14,338 bases of DNA, from NCBI GenBank assembly GCA_023432885.1, contig JAEZEU010000043.1, positions 1 to 14,338 on the forward strand, read 5' to 3'. The stretch is from Pseudomonadota bacterium (GTDB taxonomy: Bacteria > Pseudomonadota > Alphaproteobacteria > Rhizobiales > Xanthobacteraceae). Positions 1 through 7,402 of this stretch are shown here, in pieces; the stretch's first letter is position 1, and each line of letters starts with the position of its first letter. The notes under the pieces were generated by a model. That model had not been told where the DNA came from. It did no database searches and was given only the letters and a program-made list of their open reading frames with translations. A program made the position numbers and the translations under genes.

Positions 1-1
1 C

Positions 2-631
2 AATGGCGCGATCGAGGGTGTCGCGGGGCCGGAGGCCGCCAACAATGCCGCAGCCGGCGGCGCGTTCATTCCGCTGATGACTCTCGGCATCCCGCCGAAC
101 GTGGTGATGGCGCTGCTGCTCGGCGCCGTCGTGATTCACGGCCTGCAACCCGGGCCCCTGATGATCACGCAGAACCCCGGGCTGTTCTGGGGCATTGTCG
201 CCAGCATGTATATCGGCAACCTGATGCTTTTGGTGCTGAACCTGCCGATGATCGGAATGTGGGTGCAGCTGTTGAGGCTGCCGTACAATGTCCTTTTCCC
301 CCTCATCATCCTCTTCACCATCATCGGCGTCTATTGCTCGAGCAACAACGTGTTCGACGTTTACGTCATGATCGCCTTCGGCGTGATCGGCTACTTCATG
401 CGCAAGCTCGGCTATGAGCCGGCGCCGCTGGTCCTGGCCTTCGTGCTCGGCCCTATGCTGGAGAACAATTTGCGAAAGTCGCTGATCCTCTCGCAGGGCG
501 ACCTCTCCACCTTCGTGACGCGGCCGATCTCGGCGGCGTGCCTGGCGCTTGCCGTGGTGCTCCTGATCGGGCCGCTGTTGCCGGCACTGCGCAGGAAGCG
601 CGAGATGGTGGCGCTGGACGAAGGGGCGTGA
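2..631 (+). CDS. Tripartite tricarboxylate transporter permease, TctA family (3' part, start outside window)
   Basis: This is the large membrane subunit of a TTT carrier, which imports carboxylates with a periplasmic binding protein (TctC) and a small membrane subunit (TctB). The reading frame is open from base 2, so the visible part is about 209 residues of a protein that is usually near 500. The first visible residues contain the TctA signature GVAGPEAANNAAAGG, followed by a hydrophobic stretch with LGIPPNVVMALLLGA. At least four further membrane segments follow, and the tail is short and charged (RRKREMVALDEGA). Where many relatives read LGIPSNAVMA or LGIPGS, this one has LGIPPN, a small variation in the loop. 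TctB and TctC would be expected upstream, outside the window. The stop lies 3 bases from the stop of the convergent peptidase gene. The family is certain; the substrate is unknown. Confidence 0.93.
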   Translation, partial: NGAIEGVAGPEAANNAAAGGAFIPLMTLGIPPNVVMALLLGAVVIHGLQPGPLMITQNPGLFWGIVASMYIGNLMLLVLNLPMIGMWVQLLRLPYNVLFPLIILFTIIGVYCSSNNVFDVYVMIAFGVIGYFMRKLGYEPAPLVLAFVLGPMLENNLRKSLILSQGDLSTFVTRPISAACLALAVVLLIGPLLPALRRKREMVALDEGA

Positions 632-634
632 CGC

Positions 635-2014
635 TCAAGCACGTCCCTTCTCGCCGAGATCCCAGAACAGCCCCGCCATGATGGCGAGCGCCTCTTCCGT
701 CACGGGCATCAGAATGTGCTCGTTCGGCGCGTGCTGAGAGCAGCCGGGATAGGAATGCGGCACCCAGATCGTCGGAAGTCCCAATCCTTCCGAAAACACG
801 TCGTTCGGCAGCGAGCCGCCGAAATTCGGCAGGATGGCGGGCGTCTTGCCCGTGGTCTGCCTGATCGATTCCGCCGCCCAATTGATCCACGGGCTGTCGA
901 AATCGGTGCGAGAGGCCGCAAAGCTCTGAGCGGCCTTCACCTCGACCATCGGAAATCCGTTGGCGTGGAGATACCTGCGCACGGCATCGACGGCCTGCTC
1001 GATTTTAGTGCCGACCACGAAACGGAGCTGCAGCACCGCATGCGCCTCGCCCGGAATGGCGTTGGCGGGGCTCGCGATATTGCCTGACGACATCGCCAGC
1101 ACTTCCAGCGTATTCCAGGCATAAAGCCGTTCGGCAGGCGACAGTCCCTCCTCGCCCCAGTTCGGCGACAGGGCGGGCTCGTCGGCCGTCGGCTCGACCT
1201 TGACGTCGGCGAGCACGCTTCGGATCGCATTTGATATCCTCGGCGGCTTCAGGGTCTCCAGCTGCATCTGCCCCTTCTCATTCACGAGAGAAGCAATCGC
1301 GTTCGACAGGATGGTGGCGGCATTGGCGAGCACGCCGCCCCAATTGCCGGAATGATGCCCACCATCGCGCAGGTTGACGTCGAGATGGATGCGCAGGCCG
1401 CCGCGGCAGCCGAGGAAGATGGTCGGCCGTTCCGCCGACAGCCGCGGCCCGTCGGAGGCCAGGAACAGATCGGCCTTGAGTTCCTCGCGATGGTTTTCGC
1501 AAACCTCGCGCAGGTCGGGCGAGCCGATCTCCTCCCCGGTCTCGATGATGAATTTGGCGTTGAAGCCGAGCTTGCCGCCGCGCGCCGCGCGCACCATGCG
1601 CAGCGCCGACATATTGATGCTGTGCTGTCCCTTGTTGTCGGCGGTGCCGCGACCATAGACGCGCTCGCCCTTGATGGTGGTGCGCCAGGGATCGAGATTG
1701 TCGCGCCATTCGCCCGCCATGCCGTCGACCACATCGCCATGCCCGTAGGTCAGCACCGTGGGCAACGCGGCATCCTCGCGATAGTCGGCCAGCAGATACG
1801 GCCCCTTGCCGCTCGGCGACTCGACCAGCCGCGTCGCGAAATCGAGTTCGGCAAAGGCCGGCTGCAATTCGTCGGTGAGATAGGCGCGCAGCGCTTCGCC
1901 GGAGTTGGCTTGCTGGCTCTCGGTGCGATAGCCGACCCGCCGGTCCAATATCCTCATGAAATCGCCGGATTTGAAATGTTCTCGCGCCCGGGCGATCGCG
2001 TCGGCTCTGCTCAT
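635..2014 (-). CDS. M20 family metallopeptidase (ArgE/DapE/carboxypeptidase-G2 type)
   Basis: A 459-residue cytoplasmic di-zinc hydrolase that cleaves amide bonds of dipeptides or N-acylated amino acids. The M20 metal and catalytic residues are in order: YGHGDVVDG gives metal-ligand H92 and catalytic-partner D94; RGTADNKGQ gives bridging D126; ETGEEIGS gives general base E161 and metal-ligand E162; ASDGPR carries the next acidic ligand; a C-terminal QHAPNEH supplies the last histidine. A dimerisation insert lies between the two halves, as in the family. The ATG at 2014 is preceded by a purine-rich leader with AAGGA nine bases upstream. Its 3' end faces the TctA permease, and its start is divergent from the monooxygenase gene. 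Such peptidases often sit beside transporter genes and may process an imported substrate, but that link is inference. No key residue is missing. Confidence 0.92.
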   Translation of the reverse strand: MSRADAIARAREHFKSGDFMRILDRRVGYRTESQQANSGEALRAYLTDELQPAFAELDFATRLVESPSGKGPYLLADYREDAALPTVLTYGHGDVVDGMAGEWRDNLDPWRTTIKGERVYGRGTADNKGQHSINMSALRMVRAARGGKLGFNAKFIIETGEEIGSPDLREVCENHREELKADLFLASDGPRLSAERPTIFLGCRGGLRIHLDVNLRDGGHHSGNWGGVLANAATILSNAIASLVNEKGQMQLETLKPPRISNAIRSVLADVKVEPTADEPALSPNWGEEGLSPAERLYAWNTLEVLAMSSGNIASPANAIPGEAHAVLQLRFVVGTKIEQAVDAVRRYLHANGFPMVEVKAAQSFAASRTDFDSPWINWAAESIRQTTGKTPAILPNFGGSLPNDVFSEGLGLPTIWVPHSYPGCSQHAPNEHILMPVTEEALAIMAGLFWDLGEKGRA

Positions 2015-2141
2015 TCTCTTCTTTCCTTTCGCGACAGGCCCTTCTTTTCTTTGACCCTAGCAGAGCCGATTTGGCCTTGCTAATCCCGGTCCAGATGCAA
2101 CAATTTCCTGATCCGTTCATCGACCACGACGCGTTGCAACC
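2015..2141. promoter_or_regulatory. Divergent intergenic region between M20 peptidase and monooxygenase
   Basis: These 127 bases must hold the promoters of both divergent genes. The peptidase side is pyrimidine-rich on the plus strand, which makes a purine-rich leader on the minus strand. The hexamer TGCAAC occurs at 2096-2101 and again at 2135-2140. The second copy is inside the perfect 8-bp palindrome GTTGCAAC (2133-2140), immediately before the monooxygenase ATG. I see no convincing pair of sigma70 boxes; TTGACC at 2051-2056 lacks a good -10 at normal spacing. Confidence 0.45.
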
Positions 2142-3530
2142 ATGACAAAACAAATCCGCCTCAACGCCTTTGCCATGAACTGCGTGGCGCACCAGTCGCC
2201 GGGGCTGTGGACGCATCCGCGCGATCGCACGCTGGAATACAACCGCCTGCCCTACTGGATCGACCTGGCCAAGACGCTGGAACGCGGCCGCTTCGACGGG
2301 CTGTTCCTTGCCGACGTCCTCGGCGTCTACGACGTCTATGGCAACAGCCCCGATGCCGCCTTGCGCCATGCGACGCAGACGCCGGCCAACGAGCCGCTGA
2401 TGCTGATCCCGGCGATGGCGGCGGTGACCAGTCATCTCGGTTTTGGGGTCACCTCCAATCTCTCCTTCGAGCCGCCCTACCCGTTCGCGCGGCGGATGTC
2501 GACGCTCGATCATCTCACCGAGGGGCGCGTCGGCTGGAACGTGGTCACCGGCTATCTCGACAGCGCCGCGCGTGGCGCCGGCAAGGACAAACAGACCGCG
2601 CATGACGACCGCTATGAGGTCGCGGATGAGTACATGGAGCTGGTCTACAAGCTCTGGGAAGGCAGCTGGGAGGACGATGCCGTGCTGCGCGACCGCGCGC
2701 GCGGCATCTTTGCAGACCCTTCGAAAGTTCATCCCGTTTCGCATGAGGGAAAGAACTATCGCCTCAACGCCATCCATCTTGCCGAGCCCTCACCACAGCG
2801 CACGCCGGTGCTCTACCAGGCCGGCACTTCGCCGCGCGGCCGGCAGTTCGCGGCTCAACATGCCGAGTGCGTGTTCATGTCAGGCCCGTCGGCCAAGGTG
2901 ATTGCGCCGCGGGTGGCCGCCATTCGCGAGCTGGCGGAGGCGGCCGGGCGCGATCCCCGGGAAATTCTGATGTTCTCCATGTTCACGGTGATCTTGGGAC
3001 GGACAGAAGCGGAAGCGAGGGCCAAGTACGAGGACTATCGCCGCCACATCAGCCCCGAGGGCGCGCTGACGCTGATGTCGGGCTGGACCGGGGTGGATTT
3101 CTCGCAAATGGCGCTCGACCAGGAAGTCCGTCACGTCACCAACGATGCCGGCCGCACCGCGATGGACAATGTCACCCGCGCCGACCCCGAGCGGGTGTGG
3201 ACCGTGCGCGAGGTGGCGAAGCATGTCGGCATCGGCGGCATCGGACCCGTCATCGTCGGCACGCCGGAGAAAGTGGCCGATGAGATCGAGGCGTGGTTCG
3301 AGGCCACCGACGTCGACGGGCTCAACGTGCCCTTTGCGGTATCGCCCGGCGACTTCGAGGACATTGCCGACATGCTGGTGCCGGAGCTGACCCGCCGCGG
3401 CCGCTACAAGAAGGAATACGCGCCGGGTACGCTGCGGGAAAAACTGTTCGGCCCCGGCCGCCCGCGCCTCAACGCGCAGCATCCGGCGGCCCGTTACCGG
3501 CCGGGTGTCGCGGCGAAAGCGGCGGAGTAG
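2142..3530 (+). CDS. LLM-class flavin-dependent monooxygenase, NtaA/SnaA/DszA type
   Basis: A 462-residue class C flavin monooxygenase of the bacterial-luciferase-like TIM-barrel fold. Family members use reduced FMN from a partner reductase to oxidise substrates such as nitrilotriacetate, EDTA, pristinamycin precursors or dibenzothiophene sulfone. Family hallmarks are the N-terminal KQIRLNAFAMNCVAHQSPGLW, then FDGLFLADVLGVYD, the barrel segment FGVTSNLSFEPPYPFARR, and the strongly conserved GRVGWNVVTGYLDSAARG. The full length matches the family. The ATG is supported because relatives begin with the same few residues, yet no Shine-Dalgarno sequence precedes it. No flavin reductase gene is visible in the window, so the reductant must come from elsewhere. 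It converges on the ThDP-enzyme gene, with 72 bases between the stops. The substrate cannot be told. Confidence 0.93.
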   Translation: MTKQIRLNAFAMNCVAHQSPGLWTHPRDRTLEYNRLPYWIDLAKTLERGRFDGLFLADVLGVYDVYGNSPDAALRHATQTPANEPLMLIPAMAAVTSHLGFGVTSNLSFEPPYPFARRMSTLDHLTEGRVGWNVVTGYLDSAARGAGKDKQTAHDDRYEVADEYMELVYKLWEGSWEDDAVLRDRARGIFADPSKVHPVSHEGKNYRLNAIHLAEPSPQRTPVLYQAGTSPRGRQFAAQHAECVFMSGPSAKVIAPRVAAIRELAEAAGRDPREILMFSMFTVILGRTEAEARAKYEDYRRHISPEGALTLMSGWTGVDFSQMALDQEVRHVTNDAGRTAMDNVTRADPERVWTVREVAKHVGIGGIGPVIVGTPEKVADEIEAWFEATDVDGLNVPFAVSPGDFEDIADMLVPELTRRGRYKKEYAPGTLREKLFGPGRPRLNAQHPAARYRPGVAAKAAE

Positions 3531-3550
3531 CCACGCTCTATCAGAGCGTC

Positions 3551-3570
3551 GCCCCGGCGAAGACCGGGGC
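3551..3570. terminator. GC-rich hairpin after monooxygenase gene
   Basis: A perfect 7-bp stem, GCCCCGG/CCGGGGC, closes a 6-base loop (CGAAGA), 20 bases past the monooxygenase stop. There is no T-tract, so it may be a bidirectional 3'-end stabiliser rather than a classical intrinsic terminator. The sequence just after it (CTGGAATGAC) resembles the edge of the palindromic element at 7403-7503. Confidence 0.5.
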
Positions 3571-3588
3571 CATTGGCCCGCCCTGGAA

Positions 3589-3605
3589 TGACTGCTTTGC
3601 AGTCA
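3589..3605. terminator. Hairpin overlapping the ThDP-enzyme stop codon
   Basis: A perfect 7-bp inverted repeat, TGACTGC/GCAGTCA, surrounds a 3-base loop (TTT). It includes the stop codon of the minus-strand ThDP enzyme at its right edge. Together with the hairpin at 3551-3570 it fills the gap between two converging genes and may end transcription from both sides. No long T-run follows in either direction. Confidence 0.45.
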
Positions 3606-5267
3606 GTTCACCGAGTTGCTCACCACGACCTCGATCAGCTTGGTGCCCGGGCGGCTGAACGCGGACGAGAGCACCGGCTTCAACTCGCGGGGATCGGTGA
3701 CCCTGATCGCTTCCAGCCCCAGCGCCTTGGCCATGCCGGTGAAATCCACCGGCGGATCGACGAAATCCATGCCGATGTAGTTGTCGTCGCCATGGAAGGC
3801 GAGCAGGCGCTGCTTGATGATGCGGTAGCCGCCATTGTTGGCGATGACGACATTGAGCGGGAGCTTGTGGTTGGCCGCGGTCCACAGCGACTGGATCGAG
3901 TACATCGAGGAGCCGTCGCCGGAGAAGCAGACCACGGGACGATCGGGATTCGCGAGGCTGACGCCGACCGATGCCGGCAGGCCCCAGCCGATGCCGCCGG
4001 AGGCCAGCGCATGATAGCCGTAGCGGTCGCGATGCGCGCGCAGCGCGATGACCTGGCGCGACGAGGTGAGGCCCTCGTCCACGAGGATGGCATTCTCAGG
4101 CATCGCTTCAACCAGTTGCAGCGCCAGCCAGTCCGGATCGATCGGCGATTTGTCGCTGGCCTTGGATATCTGCTCGACGATGACCTTGCGTTTCGCGCTC
4201 CAGTTCTTGACCGTAAGCGCGGCGATGCCCTGCTTCGCACGCGCCTCCAGAGCCGCGCCGCCGGCCGCCTTCAACGCCGGCACCAGCGCGCGCAGCGTTT
4301 CCCTGACGTCGGCCTTCACGGCAATCTCGGCGCCGTAGTTTTTCGCCAAGTCCCAGTCGACAAGCCCGACCTGCACCATCGACAGGCCATCCGGCATCGG
4401 ATCGGTTTCGCTGTACACCGACATGCGCAAGGGATCGGCCCCGAGCACGATCATGAGGTCGTAAGGCGCGAGCGTTTCGCGCACCTGCTTCTGCAGGCGC
4501 GTCAGTGCGCCCATGAAGCATGGGTTCTCGGACAGGAAATGCGCACCATAGGGCGTGGAGCATTGATAGACCGGCGCGCCCAGCGTCTCGGCAAAGAGGG
4601 CCGCCTCCATCAGCGCATCGCTCTTGACGATCTCGTCACCGGTGACGATCACCGGCCGCTCGGCCTTGAGGATGCGGGCCACCAGCGCCTGCAGGGATTC
4701 ATCGGAAGGACGCACACGGGTATCGACGCGGGTGGCGCGGCCCAGCTCGATGCCGGCTTCGGCATTGAGGATGTCGCCCGGCAGCGAGATGAATACGGGC
4801 CCAGTCGGCGGCGTGGTCGCGATCTTGGCGGCGCGGCGCACGATGCGCGGCAGGTCCTCCAGCCGCGTCACCTCGACCGCCCATTTCACCAGCGGCTCGG
4901 CCATCTGCACCAGCGGGCCATAGAGCACCGGTTCCATCAGCCCGTGGCCCTGCTCCTGCTGGCCAGCGGTGAGGATCATCGGCGTGCCGGTGAAGGCAGC
5001 GTTGAACAAGGAGCCCATCGCATTTCCAAGGCCGGGCGCGACATGGACGTTGCAGGCGACGAGTTTTCCCGAGGCGCGGGAAAAACCGTCGGCGATGGCG
5101 ACCACCAGGCTCTCCTGCATCGCCATCACATAGGTGAGATCGGGATGATCCTTCAGCGCATGCATGATCGGCAGCTCGGTGGTGCCGGGATTGCCGAACA
5201 GATGCGTGATGCCCTCGTCCTTGAGCAGCGCAAGAAAGGCCGAGCGCCCGGTGATGCGATTTTTCAT
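3603..5267 (-). CDS. Thiamine diphosphate-dependent enzyme, benzoylformate-decarboxylase-like
   Basis: A 554-residue ThDP enzyme with the three domains of the acetolactate synthase/decarboxylase superfamily. The N-terminal PYR domain has FGNPGTTELP, the cofactor-activating glutamate E52 (AMQESLVVAIADG), and NVHVAPGLGNAMG with H75. The last segment closely follows the H70 region of Pseudomonas benzoylformate decarboxylase. The C-terminal PP domain has the Mg-ThDP motif GDGSSMYS at 450-457 and NNGGY ending at 481. Two features differ from that enzyme. T29 stands where its active-site Ser26 lies, and the VLGADPLRMSVYS segment has no histidine where its His281 would fall. The reaction is therefore best left as a 2-oxo-acid decarboxylase or carboligase of unknown substrate. 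The start at 5267 has a strong ribosome-binding site. It is too divergent from IlvB to be called acetolactate synthase. Confidence 0.88.
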   Translation of the reverse strand: MKNRITGRSAFLALLKDEGITHLFGNPGTTELPIMHALKDHPDLTYVMAMQESLVVAIADGFSRASGKLVACNVHVAPGLGNAMGSLFNAAFTGTPMILTAGQQEQGHGLMEPVLYGPLVQMAEPLVKWAVEVTRLEDLPRIVRRAAKIATTPPTGPVFISLPGDILNAEAGIELGRATRVDTRVRPSDESLQALVARILKAERPVIVTGDEIVKSDALMEAALFAETLGAPVYQCSTPYGAHFLSENPCFMGALTRLQKQVRETLAPYDLMIVLGADPLRMSVYSETDPMPDGLSMVQVGLVDWDLAKNYGAEIAVKADVRETLRALVPALKAAGGAALEARAKQGIAALTVKNWSAKRKVIVEQISKASDKSPIDPDWLALQLVEAMPENAILVDEGLTSSRQVIALRAHRDRYGYHALASGGIGWGLPASVGVSLANPDRPVVCFSGDGSSMYSIQSLWTAANHKLPLNVVIANNGGYRIIKQRLLAFHGDDNYIGMDFVDPPVDFTGMAKALGLEAIRVTDPRELKPVLSSAFSRPGTKLIEVVVSNSVN

Positions 5268-5463
5268 GCGTTCCCTCCGGCCCGCACGTTCGTTGGCCGG
5301 CGGGAATGGCGGCCATGATGGACGATCGACAGCAAAGAGATCAATGGACGGCGGTCATGGCTGCCCTGCATCCACAAGCGCGGCTGCGCTATTGTGCCGC
5401 CTGCCGGTTGATTGTTACTCGTAGCTCCGCGCAAAGCCGTCAGCTGGAGCAGCTTTCCTAAAG
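5268..5463. promoter_or_regulatory. Divergent intergenic region between ThDP enzyme and MFS gene
   Basis: These 196 bases separate two divergent genes and should contain both promoters. The only clear element is the ThDP enzyme's ribosome-binding site. TTGATC (minus strand) has a 17-base spacer but a poor -10, so I do not call a promoter. No large inverted repeat was seen. Confidence 0.4.
5273..5278 (-). promoter_or_regulatory. Shine-Dalgarno site of ThDP enzyme
   Basis: On the minus strand the sequence reads GGAGGG five bases before the ATG at 5267. This is one of the strongest ribosome-binding sites in the window and fixes the start. Confidence 0.75.
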
Positions 5464-6849
5464 ATGTTGGAAAAGACGATTTCGGTGACGCGGCAGCCAG
5501 CGCCCGATGGCCTGCCCCCGGAGCGCCGGCGCTGGGCCATCCTGGCGATCTTCACCGCGCTTGCCGTAGCCTCGCTCGATACAGCCATCGTCAACATCGC
5601 GCTGCCCGCCATCGCAGCCGATCTGCATGTCAGCCCGGCCGACGTCATCTGGGTCGTCAATGTCTCCCAGATCGCGCTGGTAGCAACGCTGCTCCCGCTC
5701 GGCGCGCTCGGCGAGATCGTCGGGCACGAGCGTGTCTATCTCGTGGGGCTGACGCTGTTCACGCTGGCATCGCTCGCCAGCGCCTGCGCATGGTCGCTGG
5801 AAAGCCTGCTGGTGGCGCGCACGCTACAAGGGCTCGGCGCCAGCGGAATGATGAGCGTCAACGGCGCGCTGGTGGGCTTTGTCTATCCGCGCCACCTGCT
5901 CGGCCGCGGCTTCGGGTACACCGCGCTCGTGGTGGCAACCGCGACCACGGCGGGCCCGACCGTGGCCGCCGCCATCCTTGCGCTCGGCCCCTGGCCATGG
6001 CTGTTTGCGATCAACGTTCCGATCGGCGTGCTCGCCATCGCCATCGGTCTGAAGACGCTGCCGCGGACGCCGCGGGCAGCCCATCAATTCGACCTGATCG
6101 GTGCGGCCCTGGCCAGCGGCGGTCTCGGCTTCTTCGTCATCGGCATCAGCAGCGCAGCGCATCACGCCCCTATCGCCGTCGTCGTCATTCACCTCGCAGC
6201 AGCGTTCATCTTCGGCTGGCTTGCGATGCGGCGGCATGCGGACCATCCTGCGCCGATGCTGCCCATCGATCTGTTCCGCCAGCCGCTGTTTGCGCTGTCG
6301 GCAGCGACCGCCGTCTGCTCGTTCACCGTGCAGAGCCTCGCTTTCGTTTCGCTGCCGTTCTACTTCCAGACCATCCTGCACCGTTCGCAGGTGGAGACCG
6401 GATTGTTCATGACGCCATGGCCGCTGGTGGTCGGCTTCATGGCGCCCATCGCAGGCCGGCTGTCGGATCGTCACGCACCGGGGCTTCTCGGCGGCATCGG
6501 GCTTCTGATCCTCGGGATCGGCATGACACTACTGGCCACGCTGCCGGCCGCGCCCGGCGTTGCCGACATCGTGTGGCGGATGCTGGTATGCGGCGCCGGC
6601 TTCGGTTTCTTCCAGGCGCCGAACCTGAAGGCGTTGATGTCGAGCGCACCGGCGGCACGCAGCGGCAGCGCCAGCAGCATCATCGCCACAGCCCGCCTCA
6701 CGGGGCAGACGCTCGGCGCCGCGTTGACGGCGCTGTGCTTCGGGCTTGCCGGAAGGGACGGAGCCGTGGCCGCGCTCGCGCTCGGCGCGGGAGTTGCCGC
6801 ATTCGGCAGCCTGGTAAGCTTTCTGCGGCTGACGGTTAGCCGCAGCTGA
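5464..6849 (+). CDS. MFS transporter, DHA2 (EmrB/QacA) drug:H+ antiporter type
   Basis: A 461-residue inner-membrane protein that probably exports small toxic or hydrophobic compounds by proton antiport. Its MFS drug-efflux signatures are in order: LDTAIVNIALPAI in TM1 (motif D1, about 38-50); GALGEIVGHER in the loop after TM2 (motif A, 80-90); ARTLQGLGAS in TM4 (motif B); and AGPTVAAAIL in TM5 (motif C, about 163-172). The segments continue to a hydrophobic C-terminus, and the length fits a 13-14-TM DHA2 protein. No EmrA-type membrane-fusion gene is adjacent, so it may act alone. The chosen ATG is preceded by only weak purines, with GGAG about 14 bases away. An upstream region of 196 bases is shared with the divergent ThDP gene. 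Its stop is one base from that of the convergent GFA gene. Confidence 0.9.
   Translation: MLEKTISVTRQPAPDGLPPERRRWAILAIFTALAVASLDTAIVNIALPAIAADLHVSPADVIWVVNVSQIALVATLLPLGALGEIVGHERVYLVGLTLFTLASLASACAWSLESLLVARTLQGLGASGMMSVNGALVGFVYPRHLLGRGFGYTALVVATATTAGPTVAAAILALGPWPWLFAINVPIGVLAIAIGLKTLPRTPRAAHQFDLIGAALASGGLGFFVIGISSAAHHAPIAVVVIHLAAAFIFGWLAMRRHADHPAPMLPIDLFRQPLFALSAATAVCSFTVQSLAFVSLPFYFQTILHRSQVETGLFMTPWPLVVGFMAPIAGRLSDRHAPGLLGGIGLLILGIGMTLLATLPAAPGVADIVWRMLVCGAGFGFFQAPNLKALMSSAPAARSGSASSIIATARLTGQTLGAALTALCFGLAGRDGAVAALALGAGVAAFGSLVSFLRLTVSRS
6823..6845. terminator. Hairpin inside the last codons of the MFS gene
   Basis: A perfect 8-bp inverted repeat, CTGCGGCT/AGCCGCAG, with a 7-base loop lies within the final codons of the MFS gene and ends two bases before its stop. 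With only one base before the convergent GFA stop there is no room for a terminator outside coding sequence. This embedded stem could serve as a 3' end, but it has no T-tract. Confidence 0.35.
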
Positions 6850-6850
6850 T

Positions 6851-7378
6851 TCAAATATCGCCGCGGGCGAGTTCGAAGGGATCGCCGGCGCGCTTCTTTT
6901 TCTTCGAGCGCTGCCAGACCCAGCCGGGAAAGCCCTTCAGCGGCACGAGCGGCACGCCGGTATAGGCCCATTCCTGCAATTCCTCGATGGCATTGTGATA
7001 GAGCGGCTCGCGGCCGGTACGGCTCGAGAACAATGCGCGGGGGATGTTGATCATATGCGGCGAGCGGGCGCGCTCGTACATGATGGGCGTGCCGCAGCTT
7101 GAACAGAAGCTGCGGGTGCTTTTTGTAGATTGATCCTCGTAACGCGCGAGCGCGCCCTTGCCTTTGGTGATGCGAAAGCGCTTGCGCCAGCTGCCGACAT
7201 AGGTGGCGTAGGCCGCGCCATGCGCGCGGCGACTGGCAGCGGAATGATCGTGCCAGGCCCAGCGCGCGGGCACATCGATCTCGAAGGCGACCTTGCCGCA
7301 CAGGCACTTTCCGGCAGCCGGCTTGCCGGGCGAGATGGCCCTGGATTTTTTCTTCGGGAGTTCTTCGTCGTCGAACAT
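6851..7378 (-). CDS. GFA-family protein lacking the catalytic zinc cysteines
   Basis: A 175-residue protein with the Gfa fold (glutathione-dependent formaldehyde-activating enzyme, PF04828-like). From the start chosen here the CxC pair is C25/C27 (GKCLCGKV), and the C-terminal CxxC pair is C92/C95 (FCSSCGTP). In the family these four form a structural zinc site. The central motif, normally CHCxxCRR, reads D44-H45-S46-A-A-S49-R-R, so all three cysteines of the second, catalytic zinc site are replaced. The rest of the domain (HGAAYATYVGSW, the ALARYEDQS region, TPIMYE) aligns well, and the tail is lysine-rich. It is therefore unlikely to be a working S-hydroxymethylglutathione synthase; a binding or structural role, or different chemistry, is possible. 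An earlier ATG at 7486 lies in a palindromic repeat and is rejected. The 7378 ATG has GAGGT four bases upstream. Confidence 0.85.
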   Translation of the reverse strand: MFDDEELPKKKSRAISPGKPAAGKCLCGKVAFEIDVPARWAWHDHSAASRRAHGAAYATYVGSWRKRFRITKGKGALARYEDQSTKSTRSFCSSCGTPIMYERARSPHMINIPRALFSSRTGREPLYHNAIEELQEWAYTGVPLVPLKGFPGWVWQRSKKKKRAGDPFELARGDI

Positions 7379-7382
7379 GGCG

Positions 7383-7387
7383 ACCTC
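7383..7387 (-). promoter_or_regulatory. Shine-Dalgarno site deciding the GFA start
   Basis: GAGGT on the minus strand lies four bases before the ATG at 7378. It supports this start over the one 36 codons upstream, whose extra codons run through a palindromic intergenic element. Confidence 0.55.
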
Positions 7388-7402
7388 GAATCTACCAGCC
7401 TT

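Noticed and set aside
2051..2084. TTGACC with TTGCTAAT as a promoter for the monooxygenase
   Set aside because: The -10-like bases are 20-22 bases from the -35-like hexamer, outside normal sigma70 spacing.
1278..2777. 499-codon minus-strand frame spanning the M20 start and the monooxygenase gene
   Set aside because: It lies out of frame across two recognisable genes and their intergenic region, and its composition is arginine-rich and low in hydrophobic residues.
3573..5318. 581-codon open frame on the plus strand, antisense to the ThDP enzyme
   Set aside because: It mirrors the ThDP gene in high-GC DNA. Its translation is rich in Arg, Ala, Gly, His and Asp with no recognisable domain, whereas the minus strand has a full set of ThDP motifs.
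5412..6839. 475-codon plus-strand frame overlapping the first MFS gene in another frame
   Set aside because: It encodes an Arg/Ala/Gly/His-rich product with no membrane segments, while the frame starting at 5464 has the MFS motifs A, B, C and D1.
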